Of a DNA stretch of 64,000 nucleotides, positions 1 through 10,893 are shown in pieces (position 1 is the stretch's first letter; every line of letters begins with the position of its first letter). The notes under the pieces are model-generated. The model made no database searches, had not been told where the DNA came from, and saw nothing but the letters and a program-made list of their open reading frames with translations. The DNA comes from an uncultured Eubacteriales bacterium. GTDB lineage: Bacteria; Bacillota; Clostridia; Oscillospirales; CAG-272. The stretch is from the NCBI GenBank assembly GCA_900546635.1, contig URDS01000001.1, positions 38,197 through 102,196 on the forward strand. Direction: 5' to 3'. The position numbers and the translations under genes were made by a program.

Positions 1-1017
1 CGGGTATCCTCCGGAGGCCATAACGACGCAGGCGGCGCATCCGTCGGAAAACTTGACCATTTCGGATGAGAGCGTGCCGTTTGTCGTTGCCTGCATGATT
101 TCAAGCAGATCGCTTTTCAAAAGCGGGAGTACGACCTGCGTTTCCGGATCGCCGAAGCGACAGTTGTATTCGATCACTTTCGGACCGTCGGCGGTCAGCA
201 TGAGGCCGAAATAAAGGCATCCGCGAAAAGTGCGCCCCTCCGCACGCATGGCGTTGATTGTCGGCTTGAAGATGGTTTCCATGCAGTGCGCGGCAATTTC
301 TTTTGTGTAAAAAGGATTGGGCGCGATTGTGCCCATACCGCCGGTGTTCAGGCCAAGGTCTCCGTCAAGCGCGCGCTTGTGATCCATGGAGGAGACCATC
401 GGAACGACGGTTTTTCCGTCGGTGAAAGCGAGTACGGATACCTCGGGGCCGCTTAGAAATTCCTCAATAACGACGCGGCTGCCGCTCTCTCCGAAAACTT
501 TGTCCTCCATCATGGAGCGGACTGCCGCCACGGCTTCTTCTTTTGTTTCGGCAATGACAACGCCTTTTCCGAGCGCAAGCCCGTCGGCCTTGATTACCGT
601 CGGCAGGGGCGCGGTTTCCAGGTAGGCGAGCGCCGTCTCCATTTTGTCAAAGACCGCATAAGCCGCAGTCGGGATACGGTACTTTTTCATCAGGTCTTTT
701 GCAAAAATTTTGCTTCCCTCAATGGCCGCCGCCGTGCGCGTCGGACCAAAGCAGGGAATGCCCGCCTGTTCCAGCATATCGACAGCGCCGAGCACCAGCG
801 GATCGTCCGGTGCGACAACCGCATAATCAATGGCGTGTTCGGTTGCAAAACGTACGATCCCGTCAAGGTCCTTTGCCCCGATTGAAACGCATTCGGCATC
901 GGCTGCGATACCGCCGTTTCCGGGCAGCGCGTATAGTTTGGTTATGGTTTGGTTTTCCCTTAGCTTTTTGATAATGGCGTGCTCACGTCCACCCCCGCCT
1001 ACGACCAGTATGTTCAT
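1..1017 (-). CDS. purD: Phosphoribosylamine-glycine ligase, 3' end cut by window
   Basis: PurD joins glycine to phosphoribosylamine with ATP, giving glycinamide ribonucleotide (GAR) in cytosolic purine synthesis. My translation from the ATG at 1017 begins MNILVVGGGGREHAI, the typical PurD N-terminus, and continues through an ATP-grasp region with GLALGKGVV and GLNTGGMG motifs. About 339 residues are visible; the family is usually near 420, so roughly 80 C-terminal residues lie outside the window. A GGAGG site sits just upstream of the ATG. It is the last visible gene of the purE-F-M-N-D operon, 19 bp after purN, so it should be controlled by the ZTP riboswitch ahead of purE. The identification is firm; only the end is missing. 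Confidence 0.95.
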   Translation of the reverse strand, partial: MNILVVGGGGREHAIIKKLRENQTITKLYALPGNGGIAADAECVSIGAKDLDGIVRFATEHAIDYAVVAPDDPLVLGAVDMLEQAGIPCFGPTRTAAAIEGSKIFAKDLMKKYRIPTAAYAVFDKMETALAYLETAPLPTVIKADGLALGKGVVIAETKEEAVAAVRSMMEDKVFGESGSRVVIEEFLSGPEVSVLAFTDGKTVVPMVSSMDHKRALDGDLGLNTGGMGTIAPNPFYTKEIAAHCMETIFKPTINAMRAEGRTFRGCLYFGLMLTADGPKVIEYNCRFGDPETQVVLPLLKSDLLEIMQATTNGTLSSEMVKFSDGCAACVVMASGGYP

Positions 1018-1036
1018 AAGCTCCCTCCGCTGTTTG

Positions 1037-1648
1037 TCAAATTTTCTCTTTCAGAATATCCGCGCAGACCCGCTCGGCCGCACGGGGCAGAATGACCCAT
1101 TCCGCCTGACGCATGACGCGCTGCTGCAGAATTTCGGGCGTATCGCATTTGCGGATGGATACCGCTTTTTGCATAATGATTTTGCCGCCGTCCGGTACTT
1201 CGTTTACAAAATGCACGGTTGCCCCCGTGATTTTTACGCCGTAGGCGAGCGCGGCCTCATGCACTTTGAGGCCGTAATATCCTTTTCCGCAGAAAGACGG
1301 GATCAAAGACGGATGCACGTTGATGATCCGATCCCGAAATGCGCCGATGAATTTCTCGGACAGAATGCACATAAAACCGGCCAGTATAACAAGGTCGATA
1401 TTCTGTTCATGCAAAAGTCCGATCAGCTTTTCTTCAAAATTCTCTGCGCTGCCGCAGTCTTTTTTGGTGATGACCGCGATTTTGATGCCCGCCGCGCTGG
1501 CGCGGGTGAGCGCGTAAGCGTCCGCCTTATTGGATATGACCAGTTCAATGGCGCCGCTTTTCAGAATGCCGTTTTTTTGAGCGTCGATCAACGCTTGCAG
1601 ATTGGTACCGCCGCCCGAGACTAAGACCGCGATTTTTGCTTTCAGCAT
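1037..1648 (-). CDS. purN: Phosphoribosylglycinamide formyltransferase
   Basis: PurN transfers a formyl group from 10-formyl-THF to GAR. The 203-residue length fits the family. The N-terminal [12 protein letters not shown] segment (about 10-21) binds substrate. The catalytic residues can be placed as Asn110 and His112 in [11 protein letters not shown] and Asp153 in VPDGG. The family form at this site is usually HPSLLPSF-(K/R)G; here it reads [15 protein letters not shown], a small variation. The start codon overlaps the purM stop by 7 bp, which suggests translational coupling. It belongs to the minus-strand pur operon. Confidence 0.96.
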   Translation of the reverse strand: MLKAKIAVLVSGGGTNLQALIDAQKNGILKSGAIELVISNKADAYALTRASAAGIKIAVITKKDCGSAENFEEKLIGLLHEQNIDLVILAGFMCILSEKFIGAFRDRIINVHPSLIPSFCGKGYYGLKVHEAALAYGVKITGATVHFVNEVPDGGKIIMQKAVSIRKCDTPEILQQRVMRQAEWVILPRAAERVCADILKEKI

Positions 1649-2682
1649 ATCGTGATTTTGTCCTCGCTTCCGATAATTTCGCCGATGATATAGGCATCCT
1701 CGCCCTGTGCGTGCAAAATGGAAAGGGCGAGGTCTGCATCCGCAGCCGGAACGATGACGCTCATGCCGACGCCCATGTTGAAGGTATTGAACATATCGCG
1801 TTCCGGGATACCGCCGACATTTGCAATAAGGTCGAAAATAGGCAGTACGCGGACGGCGCTTCTTTGGATTTTTGCGCCGAGTCCGTCCGGAATGCTGCGC
1901 GGAATGTTTTCATAAAAACCGCCGCCCGTGATATGAGAGACGCCGTGTACCTCGACCGCGCGCATCAGTTCCAGAATCGGTTTGACATAGATTTTTGTAG
2001 GGGCGAGCAATGTTTCGCCGATGGATTTTCCGCCGAGCGCAGCGCTGGGGGTGCGAATATCGCTGTTTTCCACGTCGAAGACCTTTCTGACCAGAGAAAA
2101 GCCGTTGGAATGTACGCCGCTCGATGGGAGCGCGATGATCGCATCGCCGATCTGCATACGTTTGTTGTCGATGATTTTGGATTTGTCAACCGCGCCGACC
2201 GCGAAACCGGCGAGGTCATATTCGCTTTCAGGATAAAATCCCGGCATTTCAGCCGTTTCGCCGCCGATCAGCGCGGCGCCTGACTGTACGCAGCCCTCCG
2301 CAACGCCTTTGACGATGTCCGCAATGCGTTCGGGCACATTTTTGCCGCAGGCGATGTAGTCCAAAAAGAAGAGAGGCTTTGCGCCGCAGCAGATAACGTC
2401 GTTGACGCACATGGCCACGCAGTCAATGCCGACAGTGTCATGCTTGTCCATCAAAAAAGCAAGCTTCAGCTTGGTGCCGACGCCGTCCGTGCCGCTGACA
2501 AGGACGGGACGTTCCATTCCGCGCGTATCGAACTCAAACAGGCCGCCGAATCCGCCGACGTCCGAACAGACGCCGCTTGTCATTGTGCGCGCAACATGCT
2601 GTTTCATCAATTCTACGGCGCGGTAGCCGGCAGTGATGTCCACGCCTGCGGCGGCGTAGCTTTCGGATTTTGAATTTTTCAT
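1642..2682 (-). CDS. purM: Phosphoribosylformylglycinamidine cyclo-ligase (AIR synthetase)
   Basis: PurM closes the imidazole ring of FGAM with ATP to make AIR. An open frame extends upstream to 2745, but I place the start at the ATG at 2682 because an AGGAGG site precedes it by about 6 bp and the product is then 346 residues, normal for PurM. The N-terminus carries the YAAAGVDI motif, followed by a glycine-rich GTDGVGTKL segment near residue 60 and a [11 protein letters not shown] motif. The longer frame would run into the 3' end of purF. The gene lies between purF and purN and overlaps purN by 7 bp. Confidence 0.96.
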   Translation of the reverse strand: MKNSKSESYAAAGVDITAGYRAVELMKQHVARTMTSGVCSDVGGFGGLFEFDTRGMERPVLVSGTDGVGTKLKLAFLMDKHDTVGIDCVAMCVNDVICCGAKPLFFLDYIACGKNVPERIADIVKGVAEGCVQSGAALIGGETAEMPGFYPESEYDLAGFAVGAVDKSKIIDNKRMQIGDAIIALPSSGVHSNGFSLVRKVFDVENSDIRTPSAALGGKSIGETLLAPTKIYVKPILELMRAVEVHGVSHITGGGFYENIPRSIPDGLGAKIQRSAVRVLPIFDLIANVGGIPERDMFNTFNMGVGMSVIVPAADADLALSILHAQGEDAYIIGEIIGSEDKITIC

Positions 2683-2707
2683 GTTGTCCTCCTTGTCCTC
2701 TGTAAGA

Positions 2708-4147
2708 TCATTCGTCTTTTCCGTTTTCGGAAATTTTATTTTCAAACCGGTTTTTATGGGTCTCAGACGGGATACTGGTCGGATATGCGCCGGTAAAGCA
2801 GGCGGCGCAGTAGCCCTTGCCGTTTACGCCGTAGGCCAGTTTGTCCACGCTCTCCACGCTGAGGTATCCGAGCGAATCGACGCCGATTATGTTTGCCGTT
2901 TCCTCCACGGTGTGATGACATGCGATCAGATTTTCACGCGAATCAATGTCGGTGCCGTAATAGCAGGGGTTCAAAAACGGCGGCGCGGATACCCGCATGT
3001 GAATTTCCTTTGCGCCGGCTTCGCGCAAAAGACGCACGATGCGCGCGCTGGTCGTACCGCGCACAATCGAGTCGTCGATCAGGACGATGCGCTTGTCGCG
3101 CACAACTTCCGGAATCGGATTGAGCTTGATCCGCACTTTGTCCTCGCGGCTCTTTTGGCCGGGGGCGATAAAGGTGCGCCCGATATATTTGTTTTTGATA
3201 AAGCCGATCTCATACGGAATGCCCGACTGCTTGGAGTATCCGATGGCGGCGTCAATGCCGGAGTCGGGGACGCCGATGACCACGTCAGCCTGAACGGGGT
3301 GCTCCAGGGCAAGAAAAGCGCCTGCGCGCAGGCGCGCAGAGTGCACCGAACAGCCGTCGATTACGGAATCCGGACGGGCGAAATAAATGTATTCAAACAC
3401 ACAGAGCGCAGCGGGCTTTTTTTCACAGTGGTCGCGGATGCTGCGAATGCCGTTTGCGTCAAATACCAAAATTTCTCCCGGCTCAAGATCACGCACAAGC
3501 GCCGCGCCGACCGCGTCGAGCGCACAGCTTTCCGAGGCGATGACATAGGCGCCGTCCGGCGTTTTTCCGTAGCAAAGCGGACGCATTCCGTTTTCATCCC
3601 GGACGGCGATCAGTTTGGAGGGAGACATGATGACGAGCGAATAAGCGCCCTCCAGTTTTGTCATGGCGCGGTTGACGGCTTCCTCGATAGAGGGGGCGTT
3701 TATCCGTTCTTTGGTAATCATATAGGAAATGACTTCGGTATCGCTCGTTGTGTGGAAAATGGACCCCTCCATTTCCAGCGCGGCGCGCAATTCATAGGAA
3801 TTGGTCAGATTTCCGTTGTGCGCCAGCGCCATATGCCCCTTGATATGGTTGACGACGATCGGCTGCGCGTTTGCGCGGGCCTTGGAGCCGGTCGTGCCGT
3901 AGCGAACGTGTCCGACGGCGATTTTTCCTTCTCCGAGCGTTTCGATCACTTCGGGGGTAAAAATGTCGTTTACAAGTCCGTTGTCCTTGTGTGTGCGGAA
4001 AATGCCGTCGTCATTGACGACAATGCCGCAGCTTTCCTGCCCGCGGTGCTGAAGTGCGAACAGTCCGTAATACGCAGTGCGCGCCAGATCGGCGGTACTT
4101 GGGGAATAGACGCCGAATACGCCGCATTCTTCTCTTAATTTACTCAT
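2708..4147 (-). CDS. purF: Amidophosphoribosyltransferase
   Basis: PurF commits PRPP to purine synthesis by making phosphoribosylamine with glutamine as ammonia donor. The 479-residue protein begins MSKLREEC, so a 7-residue propeptide would be removed to expose Cys8 as the Ntn nucleophile. The phosphoribosyltransferase signature [12 protein letters not shown] lies at about 355-366. Cysteines at 249, 395, 447 and 450 match the four ligands of the [4Fe-4S] cluster in the Bacillus-type enzyme, which fits an anaerobe. The operon order purE-F-M-N-D is seen directly. Gaps are short (25 bp to both purE and purM). Confidence 0.97.
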   Translation of the reverse strand: MSKLREECGVFGVYSPSTADLARTAYYGLFALQHRGQESCGIVVNDDGIFRTHKDNGLVNDIFTPEVIETLGEGKIAVGHVRYGTTGSKARANAQPIVVNHIKGHMALAHNGNLTNSYELRAALEMEGSIFHTTSDTEVISYMITKERINAPSIEEAVNRAMTKLEGAYSLVIMSPSKLIAVRDENGMRPLCYGKTPDGAYVIASESCALDAVGAALVRDLEPGEILVFDANGIRSIRDHCEKKPAALCVFEYIYFARPDSVIDGCSVHSARLRAGAFLALEHPVQADVVIGVPDSGIDAAIGYSKQSGIPYEIGFIKNKYIGRTFIAPGQKSREDKVRIKLNPIPEVVRDKRIVLIDDSIVRGTTSARIVRLLREAGAKEIHMRVSAPPFLNPCYYGTDIDSRENLIACHHTVEETANIIGVDSLGYLSVESVDKLAYGVNGKGYCAACFTGAYPTSIPSETHKNRFENKISENGKDE

Positions 4148-4173
4148 CGTTTTTCCTTTAAATTATAGATTAC

Positions 4174-4668
4174 TCAGTGATTGTATTTTTCTTCAACCGC
4201 GGCATTTTTGGAGAGGACTTTCTGCTTGTCCGCGGCGCGTTTTTCGGCCAGTTTTTCGGCAAGCGTTTCGTCTGTTACCGCAAGAATTTGAATCGAAAGC
4301 AAAGCGGCGTTCACAGCCCCGTCAATCGCAACCGCAGCTACAGGAATGCCGCTTGGCATCTGCACGGTGGAAAACAGAGCGTCAACGCCGTCAAGCGTAT
4401 TGGATTTGATCGGAATACCGATTACGGGCAGCGTCGTATTTGCCGCGATTGCGCCCGCAAGATGCGCGGCCATGCCGGCGGCGGCAATCATCACGCCAAA
4501 ACCGTGCTCGCGCGCGGTTTCCGTGAAACTTTTCGCTTCTCCCGGCGTTCTGTGCGCGGAATAGACGTGTACTTCATAGGGCACTTCAAAATCCCGCAGC
4601 GTGGAAATGGCTTTTTCAACGATCGGCAGATCGCTGTCGCTGCCCATAATAACTGCAACTTTTTTCAT
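4174..4668 (-). CDS. purE: N5-carboxyaminoimidazole ribonucleotide mutase (class I PurE)
   Basis: PurE moves the carboxyl group of N5-CAIR to give CAIR. The 164-residue protein has the class I signature MGSDSDLPIVEKA at the N-terminus and SAHRTPGEA near residue 40. The tail carries a Lys/Ala-rich extension. It is the first gene of the pur operon and lies directly behind the ZTP riboswitch and terminator. No purK was seen in the visible part of the operon. A good ribosome site (GGAGGAAAGG) precedes the ATG. Confidence 0.95.
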   Translation of the reverse strand: MKKVAVIMGSDSDLPIVEKAISTLRDFEVPYEVHVYSAHRTPGEAKSFTETAREHGFGVMIAAAGMAAHLAGAIAANTTLPVIGIPIKSNTLDGVDALFSTVQMPSGIPVAAVAIDGAVNAALLSIQILAVTDETLAEKLAEKRAADKQKVLSKNAAVEEKYNH

Positions 4669-4700
4669 ACCTTTCCTCCATAATTAAATAAGCATATAAA

Positions 4701-4743
4701 TAAAAAACGGCACAACTTACCTGTAGAAATGTAAGCGTGCCCA
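4701..4743 (-). terminator. Riboswitch-controlled intrinsic terminator ahead of purE
   Basis: Read on the minus strand, a stem GGCAC-G-CTTAC pairs with GTAAG-TT-GTGCC and is followed by GTTTTTTATTT. The left arm overlaps the 3' end (CTGGGCA) of the ZTP aptamer, so ligand binding and terminator formation should exclude each other. This is the usual expression platform for this class. Confidence 0.9.
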
Positions 4744-4808
4744 GACGGTCGGCATATCATTTTCTGTTCCCCTGTGGTGCTCCACAAATCCGTCGGTTGC
4801 AGAAAACC
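4736..4808 (-). promoter_or_regulatory. ZTP (pfl-type) riboswitch aptamer
   Basis: On the minus strand the leader has the two conserved halves of the ZTP/pfl motif. A 5' domain contains ACCGACGG and then GTGG-AGCA-CCAC followed by AGGGGAACAG. A 3' domain contains GCCGACCGTCTGGGCA. ZTP signals 10-formyl-THF shortage, which stalls PurH and PurN, so an ON switch ahead of purE fits the biology. The class was recognised by eye; a covariance-model search would settle it. Confidence 0.88.
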
Positions 4809-4953
4809 TTGTAAATCGTGCATGCCATGCGGCGCGGGCTGCGCTGCGCTCAAATCTGAGAGCCATGGACATGTTGCCGGGAAAATGAGAAACAATTGCT
4901 TGGCACCGAAATAACCGAGCCGTTCGACGCCAAAAGAGGGTTTCATTGAGATT

Positions 4954-4982
4954 ATTATACCATGTCTGCATTTGGGTGTCAA
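4954..4982 (-). promoter_or_regulatory. Consensus promoter of the purine operon
   Basis: Minus strand: TTGACA (4982-4977), a 17-bp spacer and TATAAT (4959-4954), a full sigma-A consensus. The start would be near 4947, giving a leader of about 280 nt. The first 140 nt of this leader, ahead of the riboswitch, show no element I recognise. The stretch 4983-5110 up to the methyltransferase stop codon has no gene. Confidence 0.9.
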
Positions 4983-5110
4983 GGATTCCGTACCGCATGG
5001 AAAAGTAAAAAAAAAGTCGTTAAAAAAGCCCTTTCTCGTGCATTTTGTCGGTCTTTGAAAGCTGTTTGGCCGTAAATTGATGCGCGAATCAAAAGACAAG
5101 CGGAAATCGT

Positions 5111-6322
5111 TCAATGCGCGCGCTTGTCTTCGTTTTCTTTTTTCCCGCAAAGATACAGGCGGCGCTCTCCGGTCAGCCGGCCGCAAAGCGTTTCAAAATC
5201 TGCTTTCGCCGCTTCGGCGTCAGGCGAGTCGGGCTTGAAGAGAGGCTTCTTGACTGCGCGGAGCAGGATATTTTTCGGCGTGTCCTCTGGGTCGGTAAAC
5301 TCGATTGCCTCGGCTGTATAACCTCCGGCTTCAAGCCGCATCAGGCGGAGCGCGTCGGTGAGCGCGTCGCAGAGCTTCTTTTTCAGAATCGGATAGCGGG
5401 TGATGAACGAAAATTCATCGGTCGTCAGATTGGCGAGAAGCTCATGCTGGCAGCAGGGGGTGGAAAGAATGACGGCGGCTCCAAGTTCCATCGCTTTTGA
5501 AAGGACAATGTCGGTTGCAATGTCGCAGGCATGCAGGGACAGCACGAGATCGACGGGCGTTTCATACGGAAAGCTGTCAATGTCCGCGGCAAAAAAATGC
5601 AGATCGTTAAATTCAAGCTTTTTTGCTGTTTCCGAACAGAAAGCAATGACATCTTCTTTGCGGTCGATCCCGATCATTTTTACCGTGCGTCCCATAACGG
5701 TATGCAGATAGTGATAGGCCGCGAAGCTGAGATAGCTTTTTCCGCAGCAGAGGTCAAGCACGTGCAGATCCCCTTTTTGCGGCAGCGCATGGTATATGTC
5801 TGCGATCTGCTCCGCAAAGCGGTGGATTTGACGGAACTTTGCGTGCTTTTTATCATAAATTCGTCCGGAAGCATCGGAGATGCCGAGCGCGCGCAAAAAC
5901 GGTTCGTCGCCGCGCAGAAGATACTGCTTTTCACGGTCGTGCGCCGAAAGCTGCGTACCGCCGTTATACGCTTTGGCCGCGGATAAAAACTTTTTTTCTC
6001 CGAGAATCGTTTCACGGCCGTTTTTCGATTTTTTGTATTCGGCGTCCGCATTTTCTCCGATCAGATTGATCTGTGAAAAGGGGGCGGCAGCCCCGGCGAT
6101 TTCCTCCGCCGCGCTTACAGGAAAATTCTTGTGCGTGGCTTTGCCGTCCCGCATCTGATATTCAAGCTGCAAAAAGATCTGATTTTCTTTTTGAAAGAGT
6201 CGTCCGGTTGCGCGCAGAACATCCGTTTTTTCGCATTTGGAAAACACGGCCTTTTTTAAAAAGCCGTGTTCTGCCGCGAGCGAAAGCAGCGCGCATAAAT
6301 TGAAAAGCGTATCGGTAGGCAT
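5111..6322 (-). CDS. Class I SAM-dependent methyltransferase (Methyltransf_32-like)
   Basis: The 403-residue protein has a SAM-binding motif I, HVLDLCCGKSYLSF, with Asp190 at its core. Later motifs are LVLSLHACDIATD (near 261) and STPCCQHEL (near 288). This combination resembles the Methyltransf_32 family (METTL25/GSTCD-like), whose bacterial substrates are mostly unknown; an RNA substrate is only a guess. The N-terminal 180 residues are not recognised. Its start overlaps the plsY stop by one base (TAATG), so it is probably the third gene of the DUF3006-plsY-methyltransferase operon. Confidence 0.82.
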   Translation of the reverse strand: MPTDTLFNLCALLSLAAEHGFLKKAVFSKCEKTDVLRATGRLFQKENQIFLQLEYQMRDGKATHKNFPVSAAEEIAGAAAPFSQINLIGENADAEYKKSKNGRETILGEKKFLSAAKAYNGGTQLSAHDREKQYLLRGDEPFLRALGISDASGRIYDKKHAKFRQIHRFAEQIADIYHALPQKGDLHVLDLCCGKSYLSFAAYHYLHTVMGRTVKMIGIDRKEDVIAFCSETAKKLEFNDLHFFAADIDSFPYETPVDLVLSLHACDIATDIVLSKAMELGAAVILSTPCCQHELLANLTTDEFSFITRYPILKKKLCDALTDALRLMRLEAGGYTAEAIEFTDPEDTPKNILLRAVKKPLFKPDSPDAEAAKADFETLCGRLTGERRLYLCGKKENEDKRAH

Positions 6323-7026
6323 TATTTTTTGTCTCCGTTTGTGGGATTGTTCTTCTTTTTGGAAAAGGAAATCTTATTTTCGGTATGGTTTAATAGACGT
6401 TTTATGTTGTCGCGATGCATAAAAATAACGAGCGCCGCTACCATAAAGCTGATCAAAACAGGGAACCCGTGATAGCCCCAGGAAGCAAGTTTATAGGTCA
6501 GAATCGGATACAGCATCATGCAAATAATAGAGCCGAGCGAAACGTACTTTGTGCCGGCGACCAAAATGACAAACATAATGAGCAAAATGAGGAAACAAAG
6601 CGGATCCAGCGTCAGGATCATCGCGGCGGTGGTGGCCACGCCCTTGCCGCCTTTGAATTTGAAAAATACAGGGAAAATATGACCCATAATACAGAACAGC
6701 CCGGCGATATATCCGCCGTTTATTCCGTAAATGAACGCGCCGAAGAATACCGAGGCGGTTGCTTTCAGCATGTCGCAGAGCAGCGTTGCCGCCGCAGCGG
6801 TTTTTCCGTATGTGCGCAGCATGTTCGTCATGCCGGCATTGCCGCTTCCATGCTTGCGAACATCATCACGGTAAAAACATCTGGAAATGACCAGCGCAAA
6901 ATTAACGCTCCCAAGCAGGTAGGGGAGTGCGATGCAAAGCAGTACGCAGATTGCCGTCAGGGCGGTCTGCGCGCCGGCGCTTTCCGCTTTGTCGATTAAA
7001 ATTTGATAGAGAGTTGGATTAAACAT
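6322..7026 (-). CDS. plsY: Acyl-phosphate:glycerol-3-phosphate acyltransferase
   Basis: PlsY is a membrane enzyme that acylates glycerol-3-phosphate from acyl-phosphate, the first step of phospholipid synthesis in Gram-positives. The 234-residue protein has several hydrophobic helices and the family motifs LLGSVNFALVISR, KHGSGNAGMTNMLRTYG and FKGGKGVATT. It has a charged C-terminal tail of about 25 residues rich in Lys and Asn. It sits between DUF3006 and a methyltransferase gene. The glycerol-3-phosphate supplier gpsA is elsewhere in this window (12295). Confidence 0.95.
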   Translation of the reverse strand: MFNPTLYQILIDKAESAGAQTALTAICVLLCIALPYLLGSVNFALVISRCFYRDDVRKHGSGNAGMTNMLRTYGKTAAAATLLCDMLKATASVFFGAFIYGINGGYIAGLFCIMGHIFPVFFKFKGGKGVATTAAMILTLDPLCFLILLIMFVILVAGTKYVSLGSIICMMLYPILTYKLASWGYHGFPVLISFMVAALVIFMHRDNIKRLLNHTENKISFSKKKNNPTNGDKK

Positions 7027-7033
7027 GTCTGCC

Positions 7034-7276
7034 TCATTTTTTGAAAAGTTTATGCAGGCGACTTTGCAGTTCCGCTTTCACCTGCGCTGTTTTATCGCCG
7101 AGAATTTCCACGGCGATGATTTTGCCGTCCTTGCCGATGGTCGCCAAGATGATGTCGCCGTCCCGCAGTTCTTTTGGTTCTTTTGCAAATCGGTATTCCC
7201 GCCCTGTGTCCGAGTAGGCGACGGCAATTTCGTTTTCTATGCGATCAACCCGCAACTCCATGTTTGTTTCACACAT
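7034..7276 (-). CDS. DUF3006-family small protein
   Basis: The 80-residue soluble protein contains the DUF3006 pattern: a start of the type (M)ELRVDRIENEIAVAYSD, then a KELRDGDIIL turn and a Lys/Leu-rich C-terminal helix. Function is unknown. In other Firmicutes DUF3006 genes often lie beside ComEC-like metallo-beta-lactamase genes; here the relevant MBL gene is far away at 40840. The start at 7276 has a GGAG site 6-7 bp upstream. It leads the operon with plsY, with an 8-bp gap. Confidence 0.7.
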   Translation of the reverse strand: MCETNMELRVDRIENEIAVAYSDTGREYRFAKEPKELRDGDIILATIGKDGKIIAVEILGDKTAQVKAELQSRLHKLFKK

Positions 7277-7586
7277 ACTATGCTCCGGATTTTGCGTCTG
7301 CGCCGGAAATCCGGTCAGACGGTATCATTCTCCGGTTATTATAGCACAAAGTTTTGCAAAAGGAAAGAGAAGAGAAAAAATTATATCGCAGAGCGCGGCG
7401 GATGTTTCTGCTGATCCTTGATATAAAGAGAAAAATGACATTTGCTCCCTAACGTCAAGAGGGGATTTCGCTTTATAGAGATCATAGAGATCGACAAATC
7501 AAAATAATGACAATCGCTGTAAAGCGAAAGCGTTTCGCGAAATTCACCAAAAGGCGCTTACCGCTCCCTGCCGGCCAACTTACAAG
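7277..7586. other. Intergenic stretch with a weak minus-strand promoter
   Basis: About 310 bp without a gene. A TATAAT on the minus strand (7343-7338) lies ahead of the DUF3006 start, but no convincing -35 box is seen at the right distance. The segment 7420-7580 holds no recognisable gene, repeat or terminator. Confidence 0.5.
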
Positions 7587-8051
7587 CTATATCTGCCGTA
7601 TACAGGCGTTTACATAATCAAGCGGCACATCCATGCGTCTGGCGGTTTGTTCCGCCGTCATTCCGCTATCCAAAAATCGCCTGCAAACCGATTTCATGTT
7701 CTCTCCGACTTCAATAATATGCCGATCCGGGTCATAAAAGCGAATTACACGTTGTCCCCAACTGTGTTCTTTGACGGGATGAACAGATTTAACGGCACAA
7801 TCATGCAGCTTTTTTGCAAAGGCGTCAAAGTCGTCCTCTTCAAAATATATCTCGAAGTTGTTGCCGCCGAAAGAAATATCTTCTGTTCCGATAAACGCCT
7901 TGTACGTTTCTAAAGTCTGTAAAGCAAGTCCGCCCGTCAACGTTTTATTTGCTCCAAAATCCAAAATCACATCAAGGCCAAGAATTTCTTTATAAAACTT
8001 GAGTGACTTTTCCATATCGCGTACAACCAGCATGGAAGATAACAACTTCAT
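7587..8051 (-). CDS. VOC-family (glyoxalase/bleomycin-resistance fold) protein
   Basis: The 154-residue protein starts MKLLSSMLVVRDMEKSLKFY, the usual beta-alpha opening of a VOC module with the YKEILGL turn. It ends the fold with RFYDPDRHIIEVGE, where the Glu is typically a metal ligand. The last 30 residues (MTAEQTARRMDVPLDYVNACI) look like a helix-turn segment that many VOC proteins lack. The substrate cannot be predicted. It lies 10 bp after the DUF3795 gene and is probably cotranscribed with it. Confidence 0.82.
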   Translation of the reverse strand: MKLLSSMLVVRDMEKSLKFYKEILGLDVILDFGANKTLTGGLALQTLETYKAFIGTEDISFGGNNFEIYFEEDDFDAFAKKLHDCAVKSVHPVKEHSWGQRVIRFYDPDRHIIEVGENMKSVCRRFLDSGMTAEQTARRMDVPLDYVNACIRQI

Positions 8052-8061
8052 ACTTTTTACC

Positions 8062-8394
8062 TCATACCCCTAAATTTTTACGCGCTTCCGGATCGTTCTC
8101 CATAACCGCAGCGACCGCCGCGCATTGAGAAACTTCTGGACAATCGCCACAGGTTGTCACACCCTTTTTCAAAGCGCATCGGCGAATCTCGCAAAGACGA
8201 TCGCAAAACACGGTTTTCATTCCATCCGCTCGACAACCCTCACAGTTGATATGTTCAGGTAAAATAGGCGCATGGTTGAGCGCAGCCCACAGTTTTGCAG
8301 TTTTCACACGCAAAGCATGGTCATTATGGATTGTTGCAAGGTAAGCATCACACTGTTCACAGTTCAGACCGCAATACCCGATCCTGTCTTTCAT
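8062..8394 (-). CDS. DUF3795 cysteine-rich protein
   Basis: The 110-residue protein begins with GYCGLNCEQCDAYLAT and carries further cysteines in NCEGC, FCDRLCEIRRC and TCGDCPEVSQC. This layout is that of DUF3795, probably a small metal- or Fe-S-binding protein of unknown role. It leads a two-gene unit with the VOC protein. A TGGAGG site lies about 9 bp before the ATG. Confidence 0.82.
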   Translation of the reverse strand: MKDRIGYCGLNCEQCDAYLATIHNDHALRVKTAKLWAALNHAPILPEHINCEGCRADGMKTVFCDRLCEIRRCALKKGVTTCGDCPEVSQCAAVAAVMENDPEARKNLGV

Positions 8395-8429
8395 TGTTAT
8401 GTACCTCCAGAGGCGTATTTGATGTTTTC

Positions 8430-8458
8430 ATTTTACCATACTGCCGCCACCGATTCAA
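8430..8458 (-). promoter_or_regulatory. Promoter of the DUF3795-VOC unit
   Basis: Minus strand: TTGAAT (8458-8453), 17-bp spacer, TAAAAT (8435-8430). It lies about 35 bp ahead of the DUF3795 start codon. Confidence 0.7.
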
Positions 8459-8589
8459 TCCGTATCGCGATTTCTCTTTTTCTCGGAACACATATTTTTT
8501 ATGGTTCAACCCTGTTTTCGAATATCAAAGCCTAAGGCTGTCATCTGTGTTCAGAAGTTTCAACGAAAACGCATGGGACTTGAGGGAAA

Positions 8590-8820
8590 AAAGAGGCCTC
8601 TCCTCGTGTTACCGGGGCAGAGGCCTCTGCAACTTGTCGATTAAGATAAAAATTGCATATGAAATTGGTTTACAAGACGGACATGTGCCGTCATGTAAAC
8701 ACCTTACAGGCGCGCGAGTGCCGCCAATGGCGGCGCGACGGCGCGAGCGAACGCGCCCTATCGTCGAAAAACCTTGGTTTTCCGACGGTCAGAGAGGCCT
8801 CTATTCGCTTTTCCGAATAA
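8590..8820. other. Hairpin-dense block, possible structured RNA or MITE-like repeat
   Basis: This gene-free stretch holds three copies of the palindrome AGAGGCCTCT (8592-8601, 8619-8628, 8793-8802). Between them are a long stem (8666-8702: GTTTACA with TGTAAAC around GACGG/CCGTC), GCCGCC-AAT-GGCGGC, GGCGCG-AGCGAA-CGCGCC and a stem CGTCG/CGACG with AAAACC/GGTTTT (8762-8787). A TATTCG/CGAATA stem closes it (near 8802-8819). The outer palindromes could pair and enclose the rest. No coding frame of note is present. The class is not recognised. Confidence 0.5.
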
Positions 8821-8834
8821 AAATTTTATAGGAA

Positions 8835-8863
8835 TTGACTTTTGCCGCAATAATTGGTACAAT
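8835..8863 (+). promoter_or_regulatory. ligA promoter
   Basis: TTGACT (8835-8840), 17-bp spacer, TACAAT (8858-8863). It lies about 40 bp before ligA, directly after the hairpin block. Confidence 0.8.
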
Positions 8864-8904
8864 AATATGTTAGTAAATACCAGGCTGCGGAGGCGTTAGA
8901 TTGA

Positions 8905-10893
<1,989 letters not shown>

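Noticed and set aside
4800..4950. Guanine (purine) or THF riboswitch in the upper pur leader
   Set aside because: The conserved junction sequences of these classes are absent; only the ZTP motif further down is supported.
4665..5186. Open frames through the purE leader (minus strand, up to 173 codons)
   Set aside because: They run through the promoter, the ZTP riboswitch and the terminator, have no ribosome site at their starts and no protein-like conservation pattern. They are best seen as chance frames in a structured leader.
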